Source: Scolanthus callimorphus
Taxonomy: Eukaryota > Cnidaria > Anthozoa > Actiniaria > Edwardsiidae
Assembly (NCBI GenBank): GCA_033964015.1
Contig: CM066912.1
Coordinates: 33,607,205 to 33,671,204, forward strand
Length of the DNA stretch: 64,000 bases
Direction of reading: 5' to 3'
The position numbers were made by a program, and so were the translations under genes. Shown piece by piece: positions 24,601 to 36,600 of this stretch. The notes beneath the pieces were generated by a model, which was given only the letters and a program-made list of their open reading frames with translations, ran no database searches and was not told the DNA's origin. How positions within the stretch are numbered: position 1 is the stretch's first letter; the number at the start of each line of letters is the position of its first letter.

Positions 24601-27600
24601 GTTATCGAACATGGACCGACAAGACTGAAAATTATCCTGGATAGCAACTCCTGGAAAAGTTCAAAACAACTCCTTAAAACTCCTGGACTTTTCCAATTCC
24701 TGAGCGTATGAACCCTGTCGTCAATTTGAAGGCGATCATGCGCGCTCAAATTGGACAGTTGACATAAGCGCGTGCCGAGGAGTCCATGTTTTTGTGTGTG
24801 AATAAGTGAAGCCTTCATGTTCACCTCGAATCAAAGGTTCTAGGCCTAAGTGGTAAGCAAGGTACATTGTCACTTCAAAATTGACTTTTTTTCTTATAAG
24901 AACCAAAACCTACTGATTCCTGATGTTTAATCTTCCTTGTTCTGTACAGAGCTTGAGCAAGGGAAGTTTGATTTCTGAAATCCTTAACACCCGGTGCACA
25001 CTAGCGACATAACGACATAAGAACGTTATGTTGCACCAAAAAAACATGAGAAAATTTTGGAAATAATCAGTATTTTCCATGGATCATCATTACATTCCTT
25101 CACCAAAGCCATCTTCTGTTATTTTTTGTGGACTTCAACGTTTTGAAACCACTAAATTTGGTCGCGTGATGTTTTTCTTATGTCGTTATGTCGCAAGTGT
25201 GCACCAGGCTTTACATGAAATAGATGCTACCATAAAAGTGCTTATATATCTTTCTTTGATATGACCAACTGATCGAACGATCATCACATAAGGTGCCAAA
25301 TGGTAGAATACCTCTTTGATGCATTCTTTTCTTTCTGCAGAGTTCTATGTGGAGGAAGACTTCAAAGGATAAGAAAGGGTCTCAGAGGTTTGAGAAATCG
25401 TCTTGGATATCAGTGCAACGGACGTGTCCACCGCTTCCGTTCTCTGTTTAATGTCCAGCTTCGCCGAAGAATATGGACTAGAATCAAACTTCGCGGAAGA
25501 TCAACTTGGAAGAAAGTGTACAGATACAAAGGACGCTGGCGTATTTTGAGAAGGGGTAGACTTCGTACAACGAAGCTTAGAAGATCTCCTATAAAGTGAG
25601 TATGACACGTGATACTATCAAACATGTAGCAACACGTACACTTCGATAGTAGCCGTCTACACAAACACCAAGGGCCGGTTCCTGAAAGATTGGATAAAGT
25701 TATCCATGGATAACGTTATCGGTTGTATAGGGTTTGTTCAGGATTTATCCGTTGGATAAGCGTATATCCACTGATGGCCTTCTAGGAACCGGCCCCGGAA
25801 CATATTTTATGCTACTTACAGCAAAAAACCGCATGAACCTAGTGACGAACCCACAGGCTGAGCTGAGATTTGGCATTTTAATACCCAAATCTATGAAAAC
25901 GTGTTCACCAGCGTGGCAAAAGACAGGGAAAGACAAATAGGTTCTTATAGAAACGAAATCATTCCAATCTTGAAGGTCAAAATTCTGGATTTTAACTGCG
26001 TGAGAAACATACTATAACCAAAAAACTATAACATATACACTCAATGAACTATCCCGCTAATCAGATAATACGAGTAATTATAAGAAAAAAAAACTCAGAC
26101 TCCCCGCTTTCCTGAGTCGAAGTGAGTTCTTTAGGGGGGGGGGGGGGGGGGGGGGGGGGTCTCCCATTTTTTTGGTCTGGAATGATCGTCGTATCTTTTA
26201 GGGGTTAAAATCACGGGTTTGGACTCGTTAAGGGGTAACCTTGATCTGCAATCAAATTGTAGGGAGATTATTTTGTTTAGGGCTCTAACATGGCGGCAAA
26301 CATTCACAAGAAAAAAAGAGAGAGAAAACATGTTCACGAGACGATAAAATAGACAACATCCAAGGCACCATCTCATCAAAGACGCAATTTCTAGATGGGT
26401 ATCTTTAAGGGAAAAAAATTATCTGAGCCACGCTTTTTTGGTATCTTTAGGGGTGATACTAAAAATTCCCGACGATCATCCCCGACCAAAAAATATGGGA
26501 GTCCCCCCCTCGGGCTTCGCTGCCGCAATCTTAGGGACGGACCATTTGATATTTGATGGGGGGAGTGGCTAATTATTTTGGCTCGTTATTTTTTCGCGTC
26601 CAGTCTTGCTGTTCGACTTTTTTGTCCCTAGAACGTGAATGTGCTCGATTTTTTTTTCCTGGATATTTCTTTTAATTTTTTGGTTTGAGATATCACTTTA
26701 ATTATTTCGCCGTCAAAACAACTATTGATCCCTTCAATATATAACGATTACCCGTTATGTTAGCATTTGTGCTCTTTGGTGTATCAGCACAGAGCCTTGT
26801 TTTTGAATTTGTTTAAAATCTGCGGCACTGGTCGGGGAGATCTCCTACCCCTACTAAAAACCACCGCAGTTTTCCTATTTCCAGAGGTAAAAAGTGTCAA
26901 AATAGTTATAGAGACTTCAAAGATTGCACGAGTACAGTCGAGGCATTCTGTTTTATAATGCTTTGTAAACTTTCATTTTGCTCCTAACTAAACAAAGGCT
27001 ATATTCAAGATGCTTCGGGCAGTGGCGGGTCCACGAATTTACGAACGAGGGCTGACCAACTGAGTAGCTTGCTTTCTGTTTCTCGATGCGCGCGAAGCGC
27101 GCCGCGATTTTGAAAATCAAGCTATATATACGAGGTCAATGAATTCTTATTTCTGGGAGACGAAAATCACCCTGAAGAATTGGAGTCATTGAAAAAAAAA
27201 TCATAGAAATTTTCCAAATTTAATCATAGCCCAGTACGATGTTTTAGTTTGTAAATGCTACACCACAGCATCCGCTTTTTATGCGCCCAAAGCTAGTAAA
27301 GTTATTTAGTGTTGTAGGTGGCGAGCGCGCAGCTTGAGCCTACCAAAAAACCACTTTGTTTACAAAGGCATCAGGTTCCCTAAAAAACAGAAATCAGGAG
27401 AGAGTTTTAGAGAGTGAGCTTGCTCGATTTTTTTTTCGGCACCAGCTTTGCTTGCGCGTTATTTTTTTCTAGGTCAGAGGCTTGCTCGATATTTTTTTGG
27501 GGAATCAGCCACCCCCCCCATCAAGTATCAAATGGTCCGTCCCTTACCATTACAACGTGCCACTAGGAGATGAAACTCATCATCTACTTTATTCGAGCTG

Positions 27601-30600
27601 CAAATAGTGCATATTCTATTCTAACGACCTATGTGCAGATAACCATTGTTTGCCGACCACAAACGTGAAGGTGCTACCCCAGGGGGGTACTCGGATATAA
27701 ACGTGACGGGGGGGGGGGGGGGGGGGGTGGAGGGGGGGGGTCCGACGTATTTTTTTTTGGTATGAAATTTGTAGTAAAGTATTTTTTGGGTTGAAAATTC
27801 TACCAGGTATTTTTTGGGGTTAAAACTTCTGACAGGCTAGTTGAGCATCAAGATACTGCCTTCAATTTCGGGAAACATAATGGGACGGGCATCATGTGTA
27901 TGCTGGAATTAAATAGCCTTTTTTAGGCTAAAAACGTTGGGTATTTCACTTTTGGGGTATAAAACTTTTGGAATAGGTATTTTTTTGGGTATCAAATTTA
28001 TGTCTCAGGTATTTTTTGGGTATCAAATTTGGAGCTCCGTCAAACCCCCCCCCCCCCCCCCCCGTCATCTTTGTACCCGAGTACAACCCCCCCCCTGGGG
28101 TGCTGCTCATACCCAAACTTGACCTTAATCTTGCAAAATGTACGCAACTTTCCACAACATAGGCCTCCATGTTGCTTTGCTATTTGTAGTATCTGTAGTA
28201 TCGTAGAATCTGACTATCCTTAATTTAATTTTTTCATAGGTTAAAGCTCAAAAGGCAGACGTGTATTCTTCGCCCTACCCGTCTACGAAACAGATACAGT
28301 ACAAGAATAACCATACACCGCCGCACTGTAACAGTGGTCAAACGTGTTCATAAGAAGTTCTACTATTTTGGGAAAATAGGGTTTGGAAAAGACTGAGCAT
28401 GTTTTCATCTCGAACTGTAACGACAGCAAAGACAGTAACAAGTGTTATACGACGTATTAAACGAAAATGGCGTCGAAGACGTCGACAAAAACGCCGACCC
28501 AGAAAAAAGGGTCGTGGTAGAAGACGCTATCGTTGGCGACGCGCTCGTCGTCGACTTCGAGTTCGGTAAGATATTTCTAAACAACATGACCTCGAACAAT
28601 TGATGATAATCCTCATTTTAAGTTCGAGATCATGTTTTTCTAAAACGGTGTATTCTGTTCATGGTCGATTTTTAGCCCGCGTTAGGGAGAATGTTCCTTT
28701 AAGGAGTGGGTTTGCAATGGTTGTCCAAAATAATTTTATTTGTATTATTTATTAGCTGGGATTTCCATGGCCATTTCTACTGTAAATATTTTGTTTTATA
28801 CTACAACGCTCGCGTTCTGATTGGTTCTCAGCCATAGGTCCATAAAAGTTTCTACTACAACGCGCAGTTTTTGAGAATTCTGATTGGCTCTCAGTCATGG
28901 GTAGATAAACGTTTATACCACAACGCGCACGTTTCTCGAATTCTGATTGACTCTCCGCCAAGGGTACATAAAAGCATGCACCCACGGAAGGCGCCGTCTT
29001 CAGCGCGCGTGCTTAAAGGGGCACTCGCACACTTTGCCCGACAAGCAAATAATTCAAATCGCAATCCAATTTCATCCTCTTGATAATAGATAATAACACA
29101 ATAGATTTGTATTGATTTAACAGATAAAAGTCATTTAACAAACCTGGACTGTTATTTTGGTTATTCCCGGTAAACATAAATGTATTTTTGGTATTAGACT
29201 TATTTTTTGACAGGTTGTACAAAAATTAAGCGTGCGAGTGCCCCTCTAAGCGTACGTGTGTGCCTTGTAAAGCCAAACTTCTTAAATGTCCTCTGATGTT
29301 TCCACATGGTCAGAAGAAAGAGGATGCTCTGGGGACGATTTGGTTGCTAGAGTTGCCTTATTTGATTAAAACGTGTTTGTTTTTTTAAAGATATCGAGGC
29401 AGATGGTGTCACGTGATCAGAAAAGGGAGGACGTTGTACGCATTGTACAATAGACGTCGGATCCGGGTGTACATAAAAGCAGGAGGGATCGTCCAAGTGG
29501 GGCGAATCGTCCAAGTGGGGCGAAAAAGACCATATTATGGACGTGAGTGCTCTGTTTTTAAGGCGTTTAGGCCGTTTTGCAGCTGAAACTTGTTATTTCG
29601 CTACGAGCCTATTAATAGACGACTCTAGATTCTTTCACAAGGGTAAATCAACCAAGCATAACTAGGACTTCTTTACGAAATGGACGATTCCTGCTATAAC
29701 GGACGCGCGCGCTGCATGTCGATAGATGTGGAACACTTTGTCGAACAAACTGTTAAAAAAGCGCGCGCTGCATTCTGGTAGTTGTGGGACAGGCGGCTTG
29801 TGCATTTCTGAATAAAGAAGAGCGCGCACACTTATAGCTTGAATTGTCCATTGCAATGAAATTTGACTGAAAAAGAGGCATATTGGAATTGATTTGAAAA
29901 TGGAAGTTCTTTATAAGCGGGTAAACAGATCATAGATGGGTACCCTTTGCAAGGCCCCCATTTATAGATGCAGATGCAGCCGGAGATAAATCATGTTTCT
30001 AACCTTTTGCGTCCCAGTACAACCACGTGCCAGACGGACTGCCTTTTATAAAACATGCATTTGAGTTCTCCCAGAGTCTGTAAAACACGAAGCACCAGAG
30101 AAAATTCCTTTTTCTGCTTGAGTGGGGACCCTGTGGTTTGTTTCTCCAACTGACACTCAAGCGTAGAATGTTTTTTGTTTCCACACATCAATATTAATGA
30201 ATTTTCTCGTGCATTACAAGAAAACAAAAGACATTGTTCCTCATGAGTGCCAGTTGTGAAAACAGACCTAGCAAAACCACAGGGCTCCCACTCAAGTGGA
30301 AAAAGTCTATTCTACCTGGATTTCGACAAGTAAAAAACAAAAAACCTAAGTACGATTAGAACCCATGATCATATCGTTGCTAGATCGCTGCTACACCAAT
30401 TAACTATCAGCCCGTTTTATAAATCTGAATAGCTTGGGCTGGGGCTAAGGGGGTTTTACCCCCTCCCCCCACATTTCGCCAAGTTTTCATACATTTTCAC
30501 TAAACTCAGCCTCCCCACCCCACCTAGCCAATTCAATTTCAATTCAATTCAATTCATTTATTTCGCTACCACCGTATACATTAGCGTACATGGGTTTTAG

Positions 30601-33600
30601 GTCAGCAAAATATATATACTGAAATATATACAAAATATTGTTGTTAATAATAAAATGAACCTGTTATTTTTCACGCATTTTGAAACATTTGAAAACGTAC
30701 TCGCTCACTTCTTTTTGTATTTTTCCTGGCGGATTAATAAGGCAGTGAAAGAGTACGTCTTCGTTATTTCTGTTGGTTTTTTTGATCAGTTTCTTTGTTT
30801 CCATACCATCAAGCACTTCTTTCCTTAGTCTATCATAAAGCTTGCACCTTACTAAAAAATGACGTTCGTCCTCTGTTTCTTTTAAATCACATTTAGTACA
30901 AATACGTTCCTCAGGCTTTTTGTATGGTCTTTCGTACCGCCCGGTCTCAATTTCTAATCTATGTGCACTAATCCTCAGGCGCGTGAGGGCAATTCTGTGC
31001 TTGATGGTATGGACGTTAAGTAGATAAGGTTCTAGTGTGTAAGTGAGTTTGAAGGTTCGATAGGTACGGAGTTTGTTTTTATGTCCACTTTTTTTGTCGT
31101 CATCCGACACTTCACTTAGCCAATTTTGAAATTCTATGTCCTGAAGCCTTTGCTTAAGTAGGGCTTTTGCGTGTTGCAGATTGATACGCTGTGTCTCGGT
31201 CATGTTTATCCAAAGCTCTCCGAGACCCAGCGTATAAATCATGTCTTTTATTTTCACTAGCCAGTCTGTTTTATTATTTAGTTCTAAGCAGTCGAGAAAC
31301 ACGTGATGCGACATGAAGCCACTTCTGGGCTCTTTGAGTTTGGTTAGAAAATTAAACGCCCTGTATTTGGCATCGACTGATAGAGGGTATCTTCCGAGTT
31401 CGGCCCTACATGCATTATTTGTTGCTTTCTTGCCTACTCCAAGTGCTAGTTTACAGAATTTTGTATGGACCGCCTCGATTGGGTCACGTTCCTTTCTTGG
31501 CGCATCGACCCCCCAGATTTCACTACCATAAAGTAGGATTGGCTTTATCAAACTGTCAAATAGATGCATGGTCAGTCTGAGGTCGGTTCTGAAGCTGTCT
31601 CCCATTGTCGTTTTAAGTTTAAAGAGAGCTTTAAGGGCTACTTTCTTTAGCTCGGTTTTGGCTAGATTAAAGGTACCCACAGCACTAAAAGTCAGCCCTA
31701 GATACTTATATGACGTCACGTTTTGTACGATATGGTTTTGGTATTTAAAGATGTAATTGCTCATTGCTTTTCCTGTGTTGTTAAACACGACCACTTTTGT
31801 TTTTTCGAGATTAAGTCTCATTCCGTTTTTTTCTACAAAGACACTTAAATAATCCAGATACTGCTGGAGTAATGTTTCGTTCCTTGCTACAAGCACTAGA
31901 TCGTCGGCATATAGCAGGTGGCTTACTGGCGCACCTCTTATTTCGAGCCGGTCATTGAGCGGTTGCTTGATCCTAGCTAGGTTTTCTGAAAGGTCACTAA
32001 GATACAGATTGAACAGTGTAGTCGAGAGGACGCACCCCTGCTTCACTCCTAAGTTACTCGAAAATGTTTCCGACAGTTCTCCGTCTCCCTTTACGGCGAC
32101 GCAGTCGCACTCATACATATTTGTAAGAACAGACAGGAACTTTCCAGTAACTCCCATTTTTGCCGCTTTTTCAAAAAGCCTGCTCCGTGGGATTGTATCG
32201 AACGCTTTCGAGAAATCGATGAAACAGCTAAATAGAAAATTTTTCTTTTTCTTTGGCTTGCTTTTGACATACTTATCGATAAGTGTTTTGAGCACGAATA
32301 TATTGTCGATGGTGCTGTTCTTTTTACGGAATCCCCCCTGCTCCTGTCGTAGCAAACCCATTTCTTCTAAGTAGTTATAAAGCCTGTTATTAAGGATGGA
32401 GGCGAGGACCTTACTAAGACTAGGCAGGAGCGTGATCCCCCTGTAATTATCTACATCATCGGTGTTTCCTTTTTTATGTATTGGGACTATGAGTCCAAGT
32501 CCCCAGTCTTTGGGCCACTGCCCAGAGCTAAGAATTTTGTTAAAAAGAAAGAGAAGTGGACTTTCTAGTTTTGCGTGTGTAATCATGATTATTTCATTCA
32601 GGATATTATAAAAACCAGGGGATTTTCCATTTTTCAGTCCCTTAATTGCTGTGCTCAGTTCGGCAGCCTCAATTTGGTAGTCAAGTGCCCCTCCCTCTTG
32701 CAAAAGGCTATGGTCCTGGGATGTATCGTTTCCTAGGGATGCATTGGCTGTCAAGGGTGCCGCTTGGCGTTGTGCTTTAAAGAATCTGAATAAAACCTCG
32801 AGTGGTAGCGTTGCGTTTTTTTTATGCACCCCTCTAAAGTGCGGTTTATTTTCCGCCAGGTTTCTTGGGGTTACTGAAGTTAAGTTCGCTTATAAGCTTT
32901 TCTCGGTGCTCATTTTTTTTCTTTCTACATAGGTACTTAAACTGTTTTTTCTTTTTATGTAGTATATCTCGTCGAGAGGCATCATCATTCTGGTATCGAC
33001 CAAATTCCTTTCCCAGCCGTTTTAGGTCTGATTTTTGTATTTTACATTCTTGGTCGAACCATTCTCGATTAGGAGCTGCGTTCCCGCTTTTCGGTTTCCG
33101 GTATTTGAGCCCGGAATCGACGCTCAGATCCAATAGCAGGTCGGTTATACGCTTTACCAATTTTTCGACATCATTATTATTTTCACAACTTATAATTACT
33201 TCGTCGAGTTTTCGGCTGTATTTTTCTGACTCCATAAGAGAGATAGCTTTCTCCTTTGCGGTTTCTCTCCATACGAGTCGTCTGAGGGGCGATTTTGTGC
33301 AGGCGGTGAAGTGTGCTTTATCAGGTTTTTTAGGTTTCACCGTTACTCGTAAAAGATATGATATAGAGCAATGATCCGATAGGTATGGTATTAAATCATT
33401 CACTTTACAGTGACGAAAGCGCCCGATCAATGATTCGTCGCTGATGACGTAATCAACCGTGCTACTGCCGTTATATTTGTAGCATGTTTTTTTCCCAGGG
33501 CAGTCCCCGACTATTCTACCATTTAAAAGCCATACAATCTTACCAATGAGCCCCCCCCCCCCCCCCCCCACTTTGAAAACTCTGCCACGATAAAGTTTTT

Positions 33601-36600
33601 AATTGTTTTTGTCCTGAAATTTCCTCACTGAAAAGAAATGGAGCTCGTAAAATATTTATTGCCGGCTTCCTGTGTTGTACGCGTGCGCGCCAAAAGTGGC
33701 GGGAAAAAATCGGACAGTCTCAAACGTTTGCCTGAATGATGCTAAGGGACGGACCATAATTTTTATGACGGGGGGGGGGGGGGGGGGTTCTAAAATTTGA
33801 AAACAAAATGTTTGCAAGAGCTAAAACCCTAAAACTAAATTGTTTTTGAGCAAAAATGGGAAAAAATAATTTTTTTGCTAAAGATTGGGACTATCACAGA
33901 ACAGAACAGAACAGAAACCTTTATTTAATTATAAGACTCAGGGTAGCCCTTTCAGATTGAGTAAAACAACCAGTTATCAATAGGAGCCCTGAGCACTAAT
34001 ATACATCTACAATATAAAACATATATAAATAGGTAATAATAATTATGAATTGATAAAACTATATATGATTCAAAAATCTATATGTATATATATATCTATA
34101 TCTATTAAAAGTTATTTAGAAAGTTTATTAAAAACGGTACAATAAAAATAGAAAGACCTTTTTGCAACTTCAGTCCTAACAGCCGGGAAATGCAGCAAAT
34201 TGCGTTGCCTTGTAGTGCGCGCGTATATGGCATTGTTAAACTGAAAATAACTCTTAAAATACTGTGGGCAACGCCCCTTAATGCATTTTTTGACAAGACA
34301 TTATCATACAACTTAGATATAGCAAAACTGAAAATAATGTTCTGGCTAGGTCAGGCTTTCAATCATATATGCACCTCAGCTTACTGTATTAATACATGTA
34401 CCTACAATATTACAGTTGAATCTCACAAAGGGGACACCTCTATAACTAATACATAAATTACAAACAATGACTACTATGCTATTTTGAAGTTGATTGAATT
34501 TTATTTGTAATTTCTAAACAATAATGTATGCTCGCGAAACCTAGATGTGATACCGCGCAAGAAAAATCGCCAAGAACGCAACGAATTTGCGCCCGTCTAC
34601 TCATTGGCGATTTGGTTGCGAAAAAATCACTGCGACAAAATTTGCAGCAAAAAATCGCACCGTATAAACATATGCGAGCCTAGTTGAAAACCTATTTAAG
34701 CCAAAACAAAAATCCCAAAAAAAAATTGCTTGCAGACGCCAGCGTTAAAAATGTTTGCAAACGGGACGACCCGAAAAAAAATTGTTTGCATGAAAAATTT
34801 CGGATCCGGGATCCAGGGCATGGGATCCGGGATCCAAACAATCCGTGGCACAAACAGGCAATTCTACTTTCCACTTGACTTTCACTTCTGATTCCAGAAA
34901 ATAGCACCTTTTCCTACTTTCCATATTTGTCACTTCTGAAATCCATGAAATACCTGACCTTATTCGGATTTTCTCTTTCCAAAAAAAGGTCCACCTTTTT
35001 CCAAAAAAAGTCGACTTTTTACTTAATTTCAAGATTGATCGTAAACAAGGAAAAGAATCCGTGGCACAAACCGGCAATTCTACTTCCCACTTGACTTTCA
35101 TTTCTGATTCTAGAAAATAGCATCTTTTCCTACTTTCCATATTTGTCACTTCTGAAATCCTCGAAAATATCCGACCTTATTTAAATTTTCTCTTTCAAAA
35201 AAATTCTCGGAAAAGGTCCACCTTTTTCCAAAAAAAGTCCACTTTTTTCTTAATTTCAAGATTGATCAAAAACAAGGAAAAAAAACTACTTTCTCTATAT
35301 TTTTGCAAGCTTTTCCGTTTGGGAAAAAGTGCCACCTTTTTGCTATCGAAACTGACTAATTCCGCATTTACAAGGACTTTTTGTCTTCGATGAAAAAATA
35401 AGACTATTTTTGATTTTCCATTTTTCAACGATTGGGGAAGAAATGAGAAAAGAGTGAGATTTGTTCTGGAAAGAGGTCCATTTTTATCAAACCTTTCTGA
35501 TACTGTCTGACAGGTGTCAAAACTATTTAGACCAGGTGCACATTTTCCCGCTCCTTTGCCCCATTCTAAATGAGCTCTGATATTTTGTTGCAGATCACGC
35601 AAAAGATCTCTGTTGCATGCGTGTATTGTATTGGTGGTAATCACGGGAGTAGCTAAAATTATGAAGTAGATAAGCGGGAGCAAGGCCGTGCAGACATTTG
35701 AAAAGCATGTATGGTACTTCCTGTGGTGTTGCAAGGAGGGCCAGCTTGCTATTTCGAAGTGCATCAAAATTTGAGCGGGAAAATGTGCACCTGACCTAAA
35801 GACAGTTTTGACACCTGTCAAACAGTATCAGACAATCGTTGAAAAATGGAAAATCAAAAATAGTCTTAGTTTTTCATTGAAGACAAAAAGTCCTTGTAAA
35901 TGCGGAATTAGTCAGTTTCGATGGCAAAAAGGTGGCACTTTTTCCCAAACGGAAAAGCTTGCAAAAATATAGAAAAAAGTAGTTTTTTTTTCTTGTTTTT
36001 GATCAATCTTGAAATTAAGAAAAAAGTGGACTTTTTTTTTGGAAAAAGGTGGACCTTTTCCGAGAACTTTTTTGAAAGAGAAAATTTGAATAAGGTCGGA
36101 TATTTTCGAGGATTTCAGAAGTGACAAATATGGAAAGTAGGAAAAGGTGCTATTTTCTAGAATCAGAAATGAAAGTCAAATGGGAAGTAGAATTGCCGGT
36201 TTGTGCCACGGATTGAAAAGCCCTACATTTTTCTATTTTTTTGCAAGCTTTTCCGGCTGGGAAAAAGTGTCACCTTTTCCCCTTCGAAACTGACCAATTC
36301 CACATTTGTCTTCGATGAAAAAGTAAGACTGAGGATGTCGTCAAGGCCGGCACAGACTAGGGGACTAGTCCCAGGGACTAATAATAATCTAAGACTAGTC
36401 CCAGGGACTAGTCCCCTAGTCTGTGCCGGCCTTCAAAGTAGCAAGGGAGGCAACTACATGCACGTCATGTGATGTCCTCCTTTACGTGGTCATCAAACAG
36501 AAATAAACGAATATCTCTCTTCCAAACACTGCGGTTGATCTCTTTTAATAGCAAATGGGAACAAGTACATAGTCACGAGTTACAATTCCTGTCATGTATT

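Larger units (their letters stand above)
30536..33569 (-). mobile_element. 5'-truncated LINE on the minus strand in intron 13
   Basis: Spans the endonuclease remnant, the reverse transcriptase and a 3' end which on the minus strand reads AATAAA followed by (TTGAA)n (plus-strand 30536-30560). Its 5' end abuts a poly-C tract belonging to a neighbouring inverted-repeat element. Confidence 0.75.

Noticed and set aside
34190..34456. 88-codon ORF next to the LINE 3' fragment
   Set aside because: Low-complexity AT-rich sequence with no family features.
35195..36127. ORFs of 208, 71 and 67 codons with F-L-I-N-L-E-I-K-K-K
   Set aside because: The same words occur on both strands because the region is the foldback element's inverted repeat.
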